Source: Shewanella electrica
GTDB lineage: Bacteria > Pseudomonadota > Gammaproteobacteria > Enterobacterales > Shewanellaceae
Direction of reading: 5' to 3'
DNA length: 64,000 nt
NCBI RefSeq assembly: GCF_022321485.1
Contig: NZ_JAKOGG010000003.1
Location: 1 to 64,000 of the forward strand
The notes under the pieces were generated by a model. The model saw only the letters and a program-made list of their open reading frames with translations, was not told the DNA's origin and ran no database searches. The position numbers and the translations under genes were made by a program. Shown one piece after another: positions 17,550 through 26,750 of the stretch (its first letter is position 1; each line of letters opens with the position of its first letter).

Positions 17550-17674
17550 AACGTACTAATTTTTAAAGCCATAATTAAAATTTATTCCACGAAGTTCTAT
17601 CAGCGTGTAACAGCGAATAAAGTTGCACAAATGCAATAAAATCACCACACTTAATCACATTTAAACAACATTCC

Positions 17675-18664
17675 ATGGATTACATCATGCTGCCAGAAAC
17701 AGTGAAGCCGGGCAAAAGCCTGCTGGAAGCCGATTCTCACGGTTTAAACCTTGTTCGCTGGATGCAGCAATGTGAGTTAATGAAGCACTATTATCAAGCA
17801 GATCGGGTTTTTGTGCTGCAAAAAACTGATGCTGGCTTTGAAATTATTGTCAGTGCCGCCGATGCCCATATGCGCTTCGTACCGGGAAAACACTTTGAGC
17901 AAGATAGCGGTTTGTTGCAACAAATGGTCAGCAGTGCGGCCGAAGGGCTCAACTTAGATCTGACCCAAACCGAAGTGGGCGCGTTGCCGAAAGAGTTCAA
18001 TGATGCGCTGTGTCTGTTGTCGCGTCCGGTAGCATGGCCAGATGGTTCCGAGTTCGGCTGTTTATGTGTGGTGAATGCCCACGCCAACGAAATCCAACAA
18101 GTATCGCCGATGATGTTGGAGCCATTTCAAATTCTGCTGCAACAAGATTTAGCACTGCTGTGCCAAAACCACCGCATTGAGGCGCTATCGATGCGCGACC
18201 CGAGCACCGGCATGCTCAATCAGTACGGTTTTATTATGATGGCGCCACGTCAACTCAACCTTGGCCGACGCTTTGGCGCGCACTGCGGCATTATCTTCTT
18301 TGAATTGTGCTACCAAGACACGCTCGACAAGGACACCAAACTCAAAGGTCATCGCGAGTTATCTCAGTTATTGCTCAGTACCTTGCGCGCCGCCGACATG
18401 GCTGCGCACTATGACAGCAACAAATTTGTGCTATTGGTGTTTGTCGATTTGGAACGCGATTTAGAGCACATCATTCACCGCGTCCAAAAGCAATTTGCGC
18501 TGTCGCCGCTGCCAATGACCTTAGATGCCAGCAGCCAATTCTTCGCGCCCGACTCCACCGCGAAGTTAGCGCCCATGTTAGATGAGGCACTGGCAGGGCT
18601 CAATTCAGTAAAAACGGTGCAGCAAACGGACGCGCAAATTCAACCAAACGGCAACAACCCCTAA
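17675..18664 (+). CDS. GAF-like plus degenerate GGDEF domain protein
   Basis: A 329-residue cytoplasmic protein. Residues about 25-165 read like a GAF sensor domain (LVRWMQQC through CLCVVNAH). Residues about 175-300 are a GGDEF fold: DPSTGMLNQYGF corresponds to the conserved DxLTGLxNRR helix, but the active-site loop is YDSNKF instead of GGDEF. Without those residues it should not make cyclic di-GMP, so it is more likely a sensor or effector (inference). The start may be 17675 or the in-frame ATG at 17687; neither has a strong ribosome binding site. It is monocistronic. Confidence 0.7.
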   Translation: MDYIMLPETVKPGKSLLEADSHGLNLVRWMQQCELMKHYYQADRVFVLQKTDAGFEIIVSAADAHMRFVPGKHFEQDSGLLQQMVSSAAEGLNLDLTQTEVGALPKEFNDALCLLSRPVAWPDGSEFGCLCVVNAHANEIQQVSPMMLEPFQILLQQDLALLCQNHRIEALSMRDPSTGMLNQYGFIMMAPRQLNLGRRFGAHCGIIFFELCYQDTLDKDTKLKGHRELSQLLLSTLRAADMAAHYDSNKFVLLVFVDLERDLEHIIHRVQKQFALSPLPMTLDASSQFFAPDSTAKLAPMLDEALAGLNSVKTVQQTDAQIQPNGNNP

Positions 18665-18784
18665 CGTTTACGGCAAATCTTCAACGATAGGTCGCAAAAA
18701 GCCTATTTTTATCTGGTTTTTTGCTTCCACTTTAGTAGCAGAATTGCCAAACTAACGGCCAGCATTAATTTCTACTTCGTCGTC

Positions 18785-19213
18785 ATGGTTAAAGCGTTTG
18801 TTATTCTTGCCCTGTCAGCCATTATCGCTGGTTGCCAGACACCTATCTCAGACAGTCAATACTCCCAAGATCTGCTGGGCAAATGGCGTATCAGCAATAT
18901 TAACCAGCACAAAGCGCCAGCCTATAGCACTGCCTATCTGCAATTTGCCGCCAATGGCGTTTTAACAGGCAATAATAGCTGTAACGAATTTCAGGGAAGT
19001 TATCAGTTGCATGGTCAGCAACTGCAGATCGCGGCGAATCAAGGCACGATGAAGGCTTGCGTGGATGCGTTGATGGCGCAACAGCAGCAGTTAGATAGCA
19101 CGCTGCCACAAGTGCAACAGGCCAGTGTATCGGGCAATAAATTACTGCTGTTAGATGGTGATCGAAATGTGCTGGTGAAACTCGTCAAAGAGCCAAACAG
19201 CACATTACAATAA
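18785..19213 (+). CDS. META-domain lipoprotein (HslJ-like)
   Basis: A 142-residue exported protein with a signal peptide and lipobox (IAGC, Cys16). The META fold is recognisable from LLGKWRISNINQ, NGVLTGNNSCNEFQGSYQ and the conserved MKACVDALM helix. HslJ-type META proteins are linked to novobiocin resistance and heat-shock response in E. coli, but the molecular role is unclear. It is monocistronic and converges with a small membrane protein gene. Confidence 0.75.
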   Translation: MVKAFVILALSAIIAGCQTPISDSQYSQDLLGKWRISNINQHKAPAYSTAYLQFAANGVLTGNNSCNEFQGSYQLHGQQLQIAANQGTMKACVDALMAQQQQLDSTLPQVQQASVSGNKLLLLDGDRNVLVKLVKEPNSTLQ

Positions 19214-19238
19214 TACCGCTGACAGCAGACGTGTAAGT

Positions 19239-19517
19239 TTACGCGTCAAAGCGCACTTCATCGGCGAGATCAAAACGGGTCGGATACAGCGCTGCTGGCG
19301 GTTCGTCACGTTCAACCAAATAATCCCAATAGTCATTATCAAACTGATGGAATAGCCCTGACTGTTTGATCGCTTCGCGGTTAACACACCACCACCAAAC
19401 CGGTGCCCACAGCCCAAGCGTGGCTGCAGTTAGCACAAAATGTAATAAGTTAATAACCAGCAAACGTTGATTTGCTTTTGATTTTATTATTCTTTTCACC
19501 GAACACCCCGATAACAC
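19239..19517 (-). CDS. Small membrane protein of unknown function
   Basis: Up to 92 residues; translation may start at the in-frame GTG six codons in (VKRIIKSKANQR), since the first codons look like leader. One hydrophobic segment (LLHFVLTAATLGLWAPVWWW) is followed by an acidic tail. The TxGLWAPVWW motif resembles short membrane proteins with a conserved Trp-rich turn. No assigned function. Confidence 0.5.
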   Translation of the reverse strand: MLSGCSVKRIIKSKANQRLLVINLLHFVLTAATLGLWAPVWWWCVNREAIKQSGLFHQFDNDYWDYLVERDEPPAALYPTRFDLADEVRFDA

Positions 19518-19677
19518 TCACGCTAGCACTGCCTATTTACCGAGCGATTATACTTCCACATAGACTTTAGTCTAATAAGAATTAGCTATAAAAATTAGCA
19601 GATCCTGATTTGCCAGCAACCGCCTACGGCTGCTAGATTGGCGCCACTTTTTTCAAATATGTCGAAGTAACTGCAAT

Positions 19678-20127
19678 ATGTTGATACGTAAAGCAACCCC
19701 ACAAGATTTGGCCGATATTGTGGCGTTTAATCAGGCGATGGCGTTTGAGACTGAAGGGTTAGAGCTAGATGGCGCGGTGTTACAACGTGGCGTGCAAACC
19801 TTGTTGGCACAACCCAGCCGTGGCTTTTACTTAGTTGCAGAGCAAGACGGCAACATTGCCGCCTCGCTGATGGTGACCTTTGAATGGAGCGATTGGCGCG
19901 CTAAAGATTATTACTGGATCCAAAGCGTGTATGTGCAACCCGCCTTCCGCCGCCAAGGTTTATACCGCGCACTGTATCAACATGTTAAGCAGCTTGCCCT
20001 AGAAAAAGGCAGTGCCGCCAGCTTCCGCCTTTATGTGGAGCAAGATAACCTCGTGGCGCAAAGCACTTATCAAGCGCTCGGCATGGAGCAAAGCCACTAT
20101 CTGATGTTTGAAGAAAAGGTCAAGTAA
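19678..20127 (+). CDS. GNAT family N-acetyltransferase
   Basis: A 149-residue acetyltransferase: opening MLIRKATPQDLADIVAFNQ, core strand YYWIQSVYVQPAFRRQGLYRAL with the acetyl-CoA loop (RRQGLY), and the terminal LYVEQDNLVAQSTYQALGM. The substrate is unknown. It lies five bases upstream of yjjX and is probably in the same unit. Confidence 0.85.
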   Translation: MLIRKATPQDLADIVAFNQAMAFETEGLELDGAVLQRGVQTLLAQPSRGFYLVAEQDGNIAASLMVTFEWSDWRAKDYYWIQSVYVQPAFRRQGLYRALYQHVKQLALEKGSAASFRLYVEQDNLVAQSTYQALGMEQSHYLMFEEKVK

Positions 20128-20132
20128 GCAAT

Positions 20133-20663
20133 ATGAACGATGTCATTACGATTGTGGTGGGTTCCACCAATCCGGTAAAAGTGAACGCCGCCAAGGCGGT
20201 GATTGCCACGCTGCATCCAGACCGCAGCATTGAAGTTCAAGCGGTGAAAGCGCCATCTGGCGTGGCCGATCAGCCGATGACCGATAGTGAAACTAAGCTC
20301 GGCGCTATCAATCGGGTGCAGTGGTGCCGTGAACATTACCAAGCGGATTACTACCTCAGCATGGAAGGCGGTGTCGATCTGTTTGAACAAGGCCCAGCCA
20401 CCTTTGCCTATGTCACTATCGCCACCGCGGAACAACTGTGTGTTGGCCGTACGGCGCACTTGCCGTTACCGCAACAAGTGTTTGATAAATTGGGCGAACA
20501 AGAGCTAGGCGATCTAATGGATGCACTGTTTAACACTGTCAACGTTAAACAAGCTGGCGGCGCCATTGGCCTGCTGACCGAAGGCCATGCCAGCCGTGAA
20601 AGTATCTACACCTCTGCGCTGATCCTCGCCAGTGCGCCACTGAGATTTAGTGAGTTGTATTAG
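20133..20663 (+). CDS. yjjX: Inosine/xanthosine triphosphatase
   Basis: A 176-residue house-cleaning phosphatase that hydrolyses non-canonical purine triphosphates such as ITP and XTP. The signature VGSTNPVKVNAAK at the N terminus, SMEGGVD in the middle and the final GHASRESIYTSALILA match E. coli YjjX in order and length. It is likely expressed with the preceding acetyltransferase. Confidence 0.9.
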   Translation: MNDVITIVVGSTNPVKVNAAKAVIATLHPDRSIEVQAVKAPSGVADQPMTDSETKLGAINRVQWCREHYQADYYLSMEGGVDLFEQGPATFAYVTIATAEQLCVGRTAHLPLPQQVFDKLGEQELGDLMDALFNTVNVKQAGGAIGLLTEGHASRESIYTSALILASAPLRFSELY

Positions 20664-20777
20664 CCGCAATGGCGCCGCACAGATTGTTTTGCGGCGGCGC
20701 GTGCCAACCATTGCGCTTAAGCGGATCTCAGACTATGTTGATTGCTATTCGGCCACCTTTTATGTTGACCCGCCATC

Positions 20778-21344
20778 ATGTTCGACCGTACTCATGCGAT
20801 CCCGCCCAAGACATTAGTTCCCGCTAAACAAGCTTGGCGCTGGCGCGTTACCCCCAGCATTAATATTCGCCCGATCAGCGGCAAAGATAATGCCGCCATG
20901 GCAGCGGTTATTCGCGCGGTGTCTGCGGAATATGAGTTGACGCCAGAAAAAGGCTACAGCGTGGCCGATGCCAGTCTCGATCAATTAGCTGAAGTGTACG
21001 CGGCCGAAGGTGCAATCTATTTAGTGATAGAGCTGCACGGCACGGTCGTCGGTGGCTGCGGTGTTGCGCCGTTAGCTGGCGTGGATGCCACCTGCGAGCT
21101 GCAAAAGATGTATTTTCTGCCACAGATCCGTGGTCTCGGCCTCGCCAGTGCGATTGCTAAACTGTGCATGAACTTCGCCAGTGATTATGGCTACCAGCAG
21201 ATCTATCTGGAAACCACTCAGTTGCTCCCCGAGGCGTTACAGCTGTATTTCCATCTTGGTTTTCGCCAATTGCCACAGCATCTTGGCAATACCGGCCACA
21301 GTGTATGCGAGATCCCCATGCTCAAGCCGTTACTCGCTGGATAA
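20778..21344 (+). CDS. GNAT family N-acetyltransferase
   Basis: A 188-residue GNAT protein. After a 25-residue N-terminal extension comes INIRPISGKDNAAMAAVIR, then CELQKMYFLPQIRGLGLASAI with an acetyl-CoA loop (IRGLGLA) and YFHLGFRQLP at the end. The family resembles YhfO/YwnH-type acetyltransferases. The extension before the domain may mean the true start is later, but no clear internal start was found. Substrate unknown. Confidence 0.8.
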   Translation: MFDRTHAIPPKTLVPAKQAWRWRVTPSINIRPISGKDNAAMAAVIRAVSAEYELTPEKGYSVADASLDQLAEVYAAEGAIYLVIELHGTVVGGCGVAPLAGVDATCELQKMYFLPQIRGLGLASAIAKLCMNFASDYGYQQIYLETTQLLPEALQLYFHLGFRQLPQHLGNTGHSVCEIPMLKPLLAG

Positions 21345-21430
21345 AAATCCACCAGACAAGCATTAACTCTCTGTGCAGCCTGCCAAAAACTTGCTAGCTT
21401 GGGATCCCACCTAAGCTAAGGGAGTGTTTA

Positions 21431-22468
21431 ATGGAGTATCGCCGAATCCCCCATACTAGCCTCGATGTCAGCCAGTTGTGTTTGGGCACCATGACATGGG
21501 GGCAGCAAAATAATCAGGCCGATGCCTTTGCACAACTGGACTGTGCCATTGGCGCAGGCATTAATTTTATTGATACCGCCGAAATGTATCCGGTGCCCCC
21601 CAAGCCCGAAACGCAAGGTGCGACAGAAACCATTCTCGGTGAATACCTGCGCAGCCGCAAAAACCGTGACAAGCTGATCATTGCCACCAAAGTGGCGGGC
21701 CCCGGCCGGTGCGATTATATCCGCCCCAATATGGCGTTGGATTGGAACAATATTCACGCCGCAGTGGACGCCTCATTAGAGCGCTTAGGCATAGATACTA
21801 TCGATCTGTATCAGATCCACTGGCCGCAACGGCACACCAATTTCTTCGGCGAGATGTACTATCCCGACGAGCCGCGTGAAACCAAATCCTCGATTTTAGA
21901 ATCATTGGAAGCGTTAGCCGAAGTGATCCGCATGGGCAAGGTACGTTATATCGGTGTATCGAACGAAACCCCGTGGGGGGTGATGAAATACCTGCAGTTG
22001 GCAGAAAAACACAGCTTGCCGCGCATCGTCACGGTGCAGAATCCTTACAGTTTGCTCAATCGCAGTTATGAAGTCGGCATGAGCGAAGTCAGCCATCGTG
22101 AAGAACTGCCACTGCTGGCCTATTCGCCATTGGCGTTCGGCACCTTGACGGGCAAATACCTCAACGGCCAAACACCAGAAAATGCGCGCCTGACCTTGTT
22201 CGAACGTTTCTCACGTTACACTGGCAGCGAGCAAGCCATCAAGGCGACCGAGGCTTATGTCAATTTGGCGCACAAGCTCAATCTCAGCCCGGCACAGCTA
22301 GCGCTGGCATGGGTCAATAGCCGCCCATTTGTCGGCAGTAATATCATTGGCGCTACCAGTGTCGCCCAGTTGGAAGAGAATATTGGCAGCTTGCAACTCA
22401 CGCTCGACGCTGAAGTGCGCGCTGAGCTGGAAGCGATCTCCACCGAGTTTCGCATCCCCTGCCCATAG
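21431..22468 (+). CDS. tas: NADP(H)-dependent aldo-keto reductase Tas
   Basis: A 345-residue aldo-keto reductase, almost the same length as E. coli Tas (346) and close in sequence throughout (MEYRRIPHTSLDVSQLCLGT, AEMYPVPPKPETQG, QNPYSLLNRSYEVG). The catalytic tetrad is Asp48/Tyr53 in IDTAEMY, Lys in IIATKV, and His in QIHWPQR. GGGAG precedes the ATG. E. coli Tas suppresses tyrosine auxotrophy under starvation; the physiological substrate is not known. A hairpin terminator follows. Confidence 0.92.
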   Translation: MEYRRIPHTSLDVSQLCLGTMTWGQQNNQADAFAQLDCAIGAGINFIDTAEMYPVPPKPETQGATETILGEYLRSRKNRDKLIIATKVAGPGRCDYIRPNMALDWNNIHAAVDASLERLGIDTIDLYQIHWPQRHTNFFGEMYYPDEPRETKSSILESLEALAEVIRMGKVRYIGVSNETPWGVMKYLQLAEKHSLPRIVTVQNPYSLLNRSYEVGMSEVSHREELPLLAYSPLAFGTLTGKYLNGQTPENARLTLFERFSRYTGSEQAIKATEAYVNLAHKLNLSPAQLALAWVNSRPFVGSNIIGATSVAQLEENIGSLQLTLDAEVRAELEAISTEFRIPCP

Positions 22469-22510
22469 CTCGTCGGCGCTCAACGCCGCATATTGGCTAA
22501 AGCCCTTGCA

Positions 22511-22551
22511 TTAGGCGGCAGAATCTTTGAAGATCTGCCGCCTAATATTTT
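22511..22551 (+). terminator. Terminator after tas
   Basis: A 12-bp perfect stem TTAGGCGGCAGA / TCTGCCGCCTAA with an 11-nt loop, followed by the weak T tract TATTTTAT. Confidence 0.75.
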
Positions 22552-22573
22552 ATCGCGACTTTAGCTAGCCAAC

Positions 22574-23797
22574 ATGAATCACGCCGCCATTCGCTCTCAG
22601 TTTCCCCTGCTTAATTGCTTGCAGGAGGAGGACTATCCGCTGTGCTATTTAGATAATGCCGCCACAGCGCAAAAACCGGCGATGGTGTTGCAGGCGATGG
22701 ATGCGTTTTATCGCCAGCAAAATGCCAATGTGCATCGTGGTTCCTACCAGTTATCGGCCGCCGCCACCGCCGCTGTTGAAGCCAGCCGCGATAAGTTACA
22801 GCGGTTCATCAATGCTGAGCAGCGCCAAGAAGTCATTTTCACTCACGGCACCACCGAGTCGCTCAACATGTTGGCCTACGGCCTTGAGCCGCAACTGCAA
22901 GCGGGCGATCTGATTCTGGTTGATAGTGCCGCGCACCACGCCAATATTGTGCCGTGGCAACAACTGGCGTTGCGTACCGGTGCCCAAGTGGTGCCGATCC
23001 CACTCGATGAAGAACTGCGTTTAGATGATGCCGCCTGCAAATTGCTGTTAGCGAAGAGGCCCAAGATTGTGGCGTTGAGCCATGTGTCTAACGTGCTCGG
23101 CACGGTGAACAATATCACCGCCCTTTGCCAACGCATTCGCGCCGCGGGGGCGATTAGCGTGGTAGATGGCGCCCAAGCGGTGGCGCATCTGCCCGTAGAT
23201 GTACAAGCCTTAGGCTGTGATTTTTATGCTTTTTCTGGCCACAAAATGTATGGCCCCACTGGCGTCGGCATTTTGTGGGGTAAGCTTGCCCAACTAGAGC
23301 AACTCACACCGATGCTGACCGGCGGCGAGATGATCAAAACCGTCAGCTTTAGTGGCAGCACCTTTGGCGCCTTGCCACATCGCTTAGAAGCCGGTACGCC
23401 GCCGATTGCCGAGATCATCGGCCTTGCCGCTGCGGTGGATTTTCTGACGCAGTTTGTTGATGCCAACAGCCGCCAACATGAGCAACGTTTGCTGCAGCAA
23501 CTACGAGACGGTTTGCTCGCCATGCCCGCAGTGGAGCTGTACGCCGCCCACGCTGACAACCTCGGTGCCATTGCGTTTAACATTCGCGGCGAACATCATC
23601 ATGATGTCGGCGCATTGCTAGATCAGCAAGGAATAGCCATTCGCTGCGGCCATCACTGCGCCATGCCATTGATGTCGCTGATGGCACTCAACGGTTGCTG
23701 TCGTGCCTCGCTCGGCATCTACAATAATGAGCAAGATGTCGCCCGTTTTCTGGCGGCGCTGCAACAAACTATCGCGCTGCTCACCGAGGAGATTTAA
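22574..23797 (+). CDS. csdA: Cysteine desulfurase CsdA (SufS class)
   Basis: A 407-residue PLP enzyme that takes sulfur from cysteine as a persulfide. The PLP-binding lysine is in SGHKMYGPTG, the cofactor Asp/Gln in VVDGAQAVAH, and the active-site cysteine in IRCGHHCAMP, all typical of the SufS/CsdA group. The gene ends six bases before csdE, its sulfur acceptor, which supports CsdA over SufS. The ribosome binding site is weak. Confidence 0.92.
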   Translation: MNHAAIRSQFPLLNCLQEEDYPLCYLDNAATAQKPAMVLQAMDAFYRQQNANVHRGSYQLSAAATAAVEASRDKLQRFINAEQRQEVIFTHGTTESLNMLAYGLEPQLQAGDLILVDSAAHHANIVPWQQLALRTGAQVVPIPLDEELRLDDAACKLLLAKRPKIVALSHVSNVLGTVNNITALCQRIRAAGAISVVDGAQAVAHLPVDVQALGCDFYAFSGHKMYGPTGVGILWGKLAQLEQLTPMLTGGEMIKTVSFSGSTFGALPHRLEAGTPPIAEIIGLAAAVDFLTQFVDANSRQHEQRLLQQLRDGLLAMPAVELYAAHADNLGAIAFNIRGEHHHDVGALLDQQGIAIRCGHHCAMPLMSLMALNGCCRASLGIYNNEQDVARFLAALQQTIALLTEEI

Positions 23798-23802
23798 GCC
23801 GA

Positions 23803-24243
23803 ATGCCGTTACCCGCCGAACAGTTTCTTGAGTTTGATCAGCAAGGTACGCCGCTGCTACAAGACGCCGCTACGAAAGTGGCTCATGCCAAGCAATGGCA
23901 GGACAAATATCGTTTGTTGATGCAGCTAGGCAAACTACTGCCTGTCATTGATGATGCCGCCAAAACCGAGGATGCTCTGGTGGATGGCTGTGAAAGTGCG
24001 GCGTGGCTGTTTCACTTTCCATTGGGTGACCTGCACCTATTCTTGGCGGATAGTGATGCGCGCATTGTGAAAGGCTTAATCGTGTTATTACTGGCGGCCA
24101 CCAATGGTAAAACGACCAATGAGATCCTCGCATTTGATGCAAACGCGTATTTTGCAGAACTCGGCTTGGCGGGGCAACTCAGCCCATCACGCAGTAACGG
24201 TTTATACGCCCTCGCGGCGCAAATTCAACGCTGTGCCCAATAA
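23803..24243 (+). CDS. csdE: CsdE, SufE-like sulfur acceptor
   Basis: A 146-residue SufE-family protein accepting persulfide sulfur from CsdA. The acceptor cysteine is in VDGCESAAWL, the position found in SufE/CsdE. KYRLLMQLGKLLP is the conserved N-terminal helix. It is coupled to csdA (5-base gap, GGAG upstream). The CsdAE pair feeds Fe-S or tRNA thiolation (TcdA) pathways; no tcdA lies here. Confidence 0.9.
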   Translation: MPLPAEQFLEFDQQGTPLLQDAATKVAHAKQWQDKYRLLMQLGKLLPVIDDAAKTEDALVDGCESAAWLFHFPLGDLHLFLADSDARIVKGLIVLLLAATNGKTTNEILAFDANAYFAELGLAGQLSPSRSNGLYALAAQIQRCAQ

Positions 24244-24283
24244 AAGAAAAAGCCATGACAATGGAGAGAGTATTGTCATGGCT
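24243..24283 (-). terminator. Terminator of the formate dehydrogenase operon
   Basis: A 12-bp perfect stem AGCCATGACAAT / ATTGTCATGGCT with a 9-nt loop. On the minus strand it is followed by TTTTTCTTTTA. It lies between converging csdE and fdhE. Confidence 0.85.
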
Positions 24284-24311
24284 TATGGGTAACTCGTTAA
24301 CCCACGATAGG

Positions 24312-25211
24312 TTAAATTGTCATTTCATCGGCTAACACGAACGGATTGACTGTAGTTGCATGGAACCCCTCGTCAGATAACTTAGCGTCCAAGCCCATAG
24401 AGGCTAAGTCGTCGGCGACAGCGTCCATTCGCGGATCCAGATTCATAAACAACATTTTGGTGTAACCGTGGCAATCGTCGCAGCTTTCGATGCGGATTGG
24501 CGCTTGATGTTTCTCAAACGACCACAAACTCATCTCTTGCGCTTGATTGCAACTGCTGCAGTGAGCACGTACAAAATGCCATTCAGTTTCACACAAACTG
24601 CAATGTAGGTAGCGCAAGCCTTCGCGTGGTTTATCAACCACAACGCTGGCTACTGGGTGGCTCCCACACACCGGACACATAGGTTGCTGTTTGACTTGTG
24701 AAACGTCCATACGGCTGATCACTGCTGGTGCCCAATGGCTCCAATAAACAGATAACGCGGCCCATAAAAATAAACGATATTCCGCAGGCACTTGGCTAAA
24801 TTTGCCTTGCACCAAACTGCTACCCCACTGTTGTAGCTGTTCCGGTGTTTGGCGCATCAATTGCCGAATCACCTGCACGACATTGCTTGATGCAGTATCA
24901 AGCAGTTCACTGAGTAGCAGTTGGAGTTGGGCTATCCAGTAACCGTTAACTTGAATACCTTGCAATGGCATCGCTGCGGCGGTGTTAATCTCTGGCGCTG
25001 GCCCCATTTCGGTATCGCAAAGGGTTTGCTGGGTTGATACCACTAGGCGGCACAACGCCAGATAATCTGCCAGCGGAGAATCCTTAGCAAGCTCGGCTAA
25101 ACGCTCTGCGCGGCGTTGATAAATCTCCTTGGGGTTAGCCGCAATCAAAGGCTGTATGGCTAACGGTGATTTATCGGCAAAACTCATTTGGATCTCGCTG
25201 GCAACAATCAT
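24312..25211 (-). CDS. fdhE: Formate dehydrogenase accessory protein
   Basis: A 299-residue cytoplasmic rubredoxin-like maturation factor needed for active respiratory formate dehydrogenase. The four CxxC motifs of the family are visible: CPVCGSHPV, CSLC, CSSCN and CDDCHGY. The ATG at 25211 lies two bases after the fdnI stop behind AAGGA, so it is translationally coupled as the last gene of fdnGHI-fdhE. Confidence 0.93.
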   Translation of the reverse strand: MIVASEIQMSFADKSPLAIQPLIAANPKEIYQRRAERLAELAKDSPLADYLALCRLVVSTQQTLCDTEMGPAPEINTAAAMPLQGIQVNGYWIAQLQLLLSELLDTASSNVVQVIRQLMRQTPEQLQQWGSSLVQGKFSQVPAEYRLFLWAALSVYWSHWAPAVISRMDVSQVKQQPMCPVCGSHPVASVVVDKPREGLRYLHCSLCETEWHFVRAHCSSCNQAQEMSLWSFEKHQAPIRIESCDDCHGYTKMLFMNLDPRMDAVADDLASMGLDAKLSDEGFHATTVNPFVLADEMTI

Positions 25212-25213
25212 TA

Positions 25214-25843
25214 TTATTTATCCTTATGGTCTTCTTCTAACATCATTGGGTGATGTTTACGGGCCCAAGCTTTTGACACTTTGCCGTACAACATGCCGGT
25301 AATAGAACCTTCAATCCAGCATGCCATCCATACGTGAACCACCAACGCAATCAGCATCAGGATGCCGCAAGCTGAGTGGATCAGTGTCGCCCAGTTGACA
25401 GTTTCAGCTGAGAACATTGGTGCAAAGTATGGCTGCCACATCATGATGCCGGTCACGATGAACGCGATAACGAAAATCACGAATGAGCGGAACAGCATTT
25501 TTTGACCTGGGTTGTAGTGACCCACTGGTGGAATGTTTTCCTCTTTTTGCAGCAGAACCCACACCACAGCTTTCATCCACGGCAAATCATACTTGTTCCA
25601 TTTGTTGTGGCTGTAGTAACGCATCAGCATCACCGCCAACAAAGCCACCATCACCAGACCGAAGAACGGGTGCATGATTTTCGCCAGTTGTGGAGTGCCA
25701 ACAATGCCACTCATCCACTGGAACGATGGAAAGAAGAATGAAAAACCGGTCAAGAATGTCACCAAGCCAACAAATACGATGGTCCAGTGGCAGAGTCGGT
25801 CAATGAGCTTATGACGAACAATCAACTCTTTGTTGTTACTCAT
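25214..25843 (-). CDS. fdnI: Formate dehydrogenase cytochrome b556 subunit
   Basis: A 209-residue inner-membrane diheme subunit passing electrons from formate to quinone. Four membrane helices are evident; heme-ligand histidines are in RHKLIDRLCHW, MHPFFGL and the fourth helix (LIHSACG, VVHVWMACW). The ATGA overlap with fdnH (4 bases) shows coupling. I name it after E. coli FdnI/FdoI; either homologue would fit. Confidence 0.92.
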   Translation of the reverse strand: MSNNKELIVRHKLIDRLCHWTIVFVGLVTFLTGFSFFFPSFQWMSGIVGTPQLAKIMHPFFGLVMVALLAVMLMRYYSHNKWNKYDLPWMKAVVWVLLQKEENIPPVGHYNPGQKMLFRSFVIFVIAFIVTGIMMWQPYFAPMFSAETVNWATLIHSACGILMLIALVVHVWMACWIEGSITGMLYGKVSKAWARKHHPMMLEEDHKDK

Positions 25844-26748
25844 TGTTTGTCCTCCTCTTTTTCAGCCGCTGCATCGATGTAGCCAGGCTGATCTTCCTCA
25901 ACGATGTTACGGCCCACAGTGATGCGGTGCAGTAACGCGAAACCAGCAGTTGCCAACAAGCCAGCAGTACCTAATGGTTTCAGCCAATCCTGACGGATTT
26001 CAGTCGCTGCCGGGATCACAGGGTCAACTGGCATACCGTAGGTATCAGGTTTATTGATATCGTGCAGGATCATCATGTAGTGAGTACCGCCAACGCCTTC
26101 TGGGTTATACAAACCAGCATTGGTGAAGCCACGGTCTTTCAACTGAGCAACGCGTTTTTCTGCGTAGAACAGCATGTCTTCACGAGTACCGAAACGCAGT
26201 GCGCCAGTGGTACAAGTTTTCACACATGATGGTTCCAAGCCCACGGCCAAGCGGTCAGAACACAAAGTACATTTGTAGGCTTTGTTATCTGTTTTGCTGA
26301 TTTTAGGCACGTTGAACGGACAAGCACTGGCGCAATAACCACAACCGATACATTTGTCTGAATCAAAGTCCACAGTACCGTTAGCGTGTTGCACGATAGC
26401 GCCACCAGTAGAACAGGCTTTCAAACATGCTGGGTCAGCACAGTGCATACAGGCTGTGTGGGTGAACTGCCAACGCAGTTTTTTATTATCATCTACCACT
26501 TCGTGGTATTGCATGATGTTCCAGCTTTCTGGGGTCAGCGTCATTGGGTTTTGATAGCTGCCTTGGAAAGTGCCCACTTCTTCACGCAGGTCGTTCCATT
26601 CAGAACAAGCTACCTGACAAGCTTTACAACCGGTACATTTAGTGGCGTCGAACAGTTTGGTGACTTCTTTCACCGCCCCGATGCGCGCTTGCGCAGAGGG
26701 AGTGATGTCAGTGGTGCCAGAGCGACGAATAATATCTTGAGTAGCCAT
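25840..26748 (-). CDS. fdnH: Formate dehydrogenase iron-sulfur subunit
   Basis: A 302-residue electron-transfer subunit with four [4Fe-4S] clusters: CTGCKACQVAC, CMHCADPACLKAC, CIGCGYCASAC and CTLC/SCVKTC. Near the C terminus a hydrophobic segment (LGTAGLLATAGFALL, about residue 255-272) anchors it to the membrane as in FdnH/FdoH. It lies two bases after fdnG and overlaps fdnI. Confidence 0.94.
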   Translation of the reverse strand: MATQDIIRRSGTTDITPSAQARIGAVKEVTKLFDATKCTGCKACQVACSEWNDLREEVGTFQGSYQNPMTLTPESWNIMQYHEVVDDNKKLRWQFTHTACMHCADPACLKACSTGGAIVQHANGTVDFDSDKCIGCGYCASACPFNVPKISKTDNKAYKCTLCSDRLAVGLEPSCVKTCTTGALRFGTREDMLFYAEKRVAQLKDRGFTNAGLYNPEGVGGTHYMMILHDINKPDTYGMPVDPVIPAATEIRQDWLKPLGTAGLLATAGFALLHRITVGRNIVEEDQPGYIDAAAEKEEDKQ

Positions 26749-26750
26749 AA

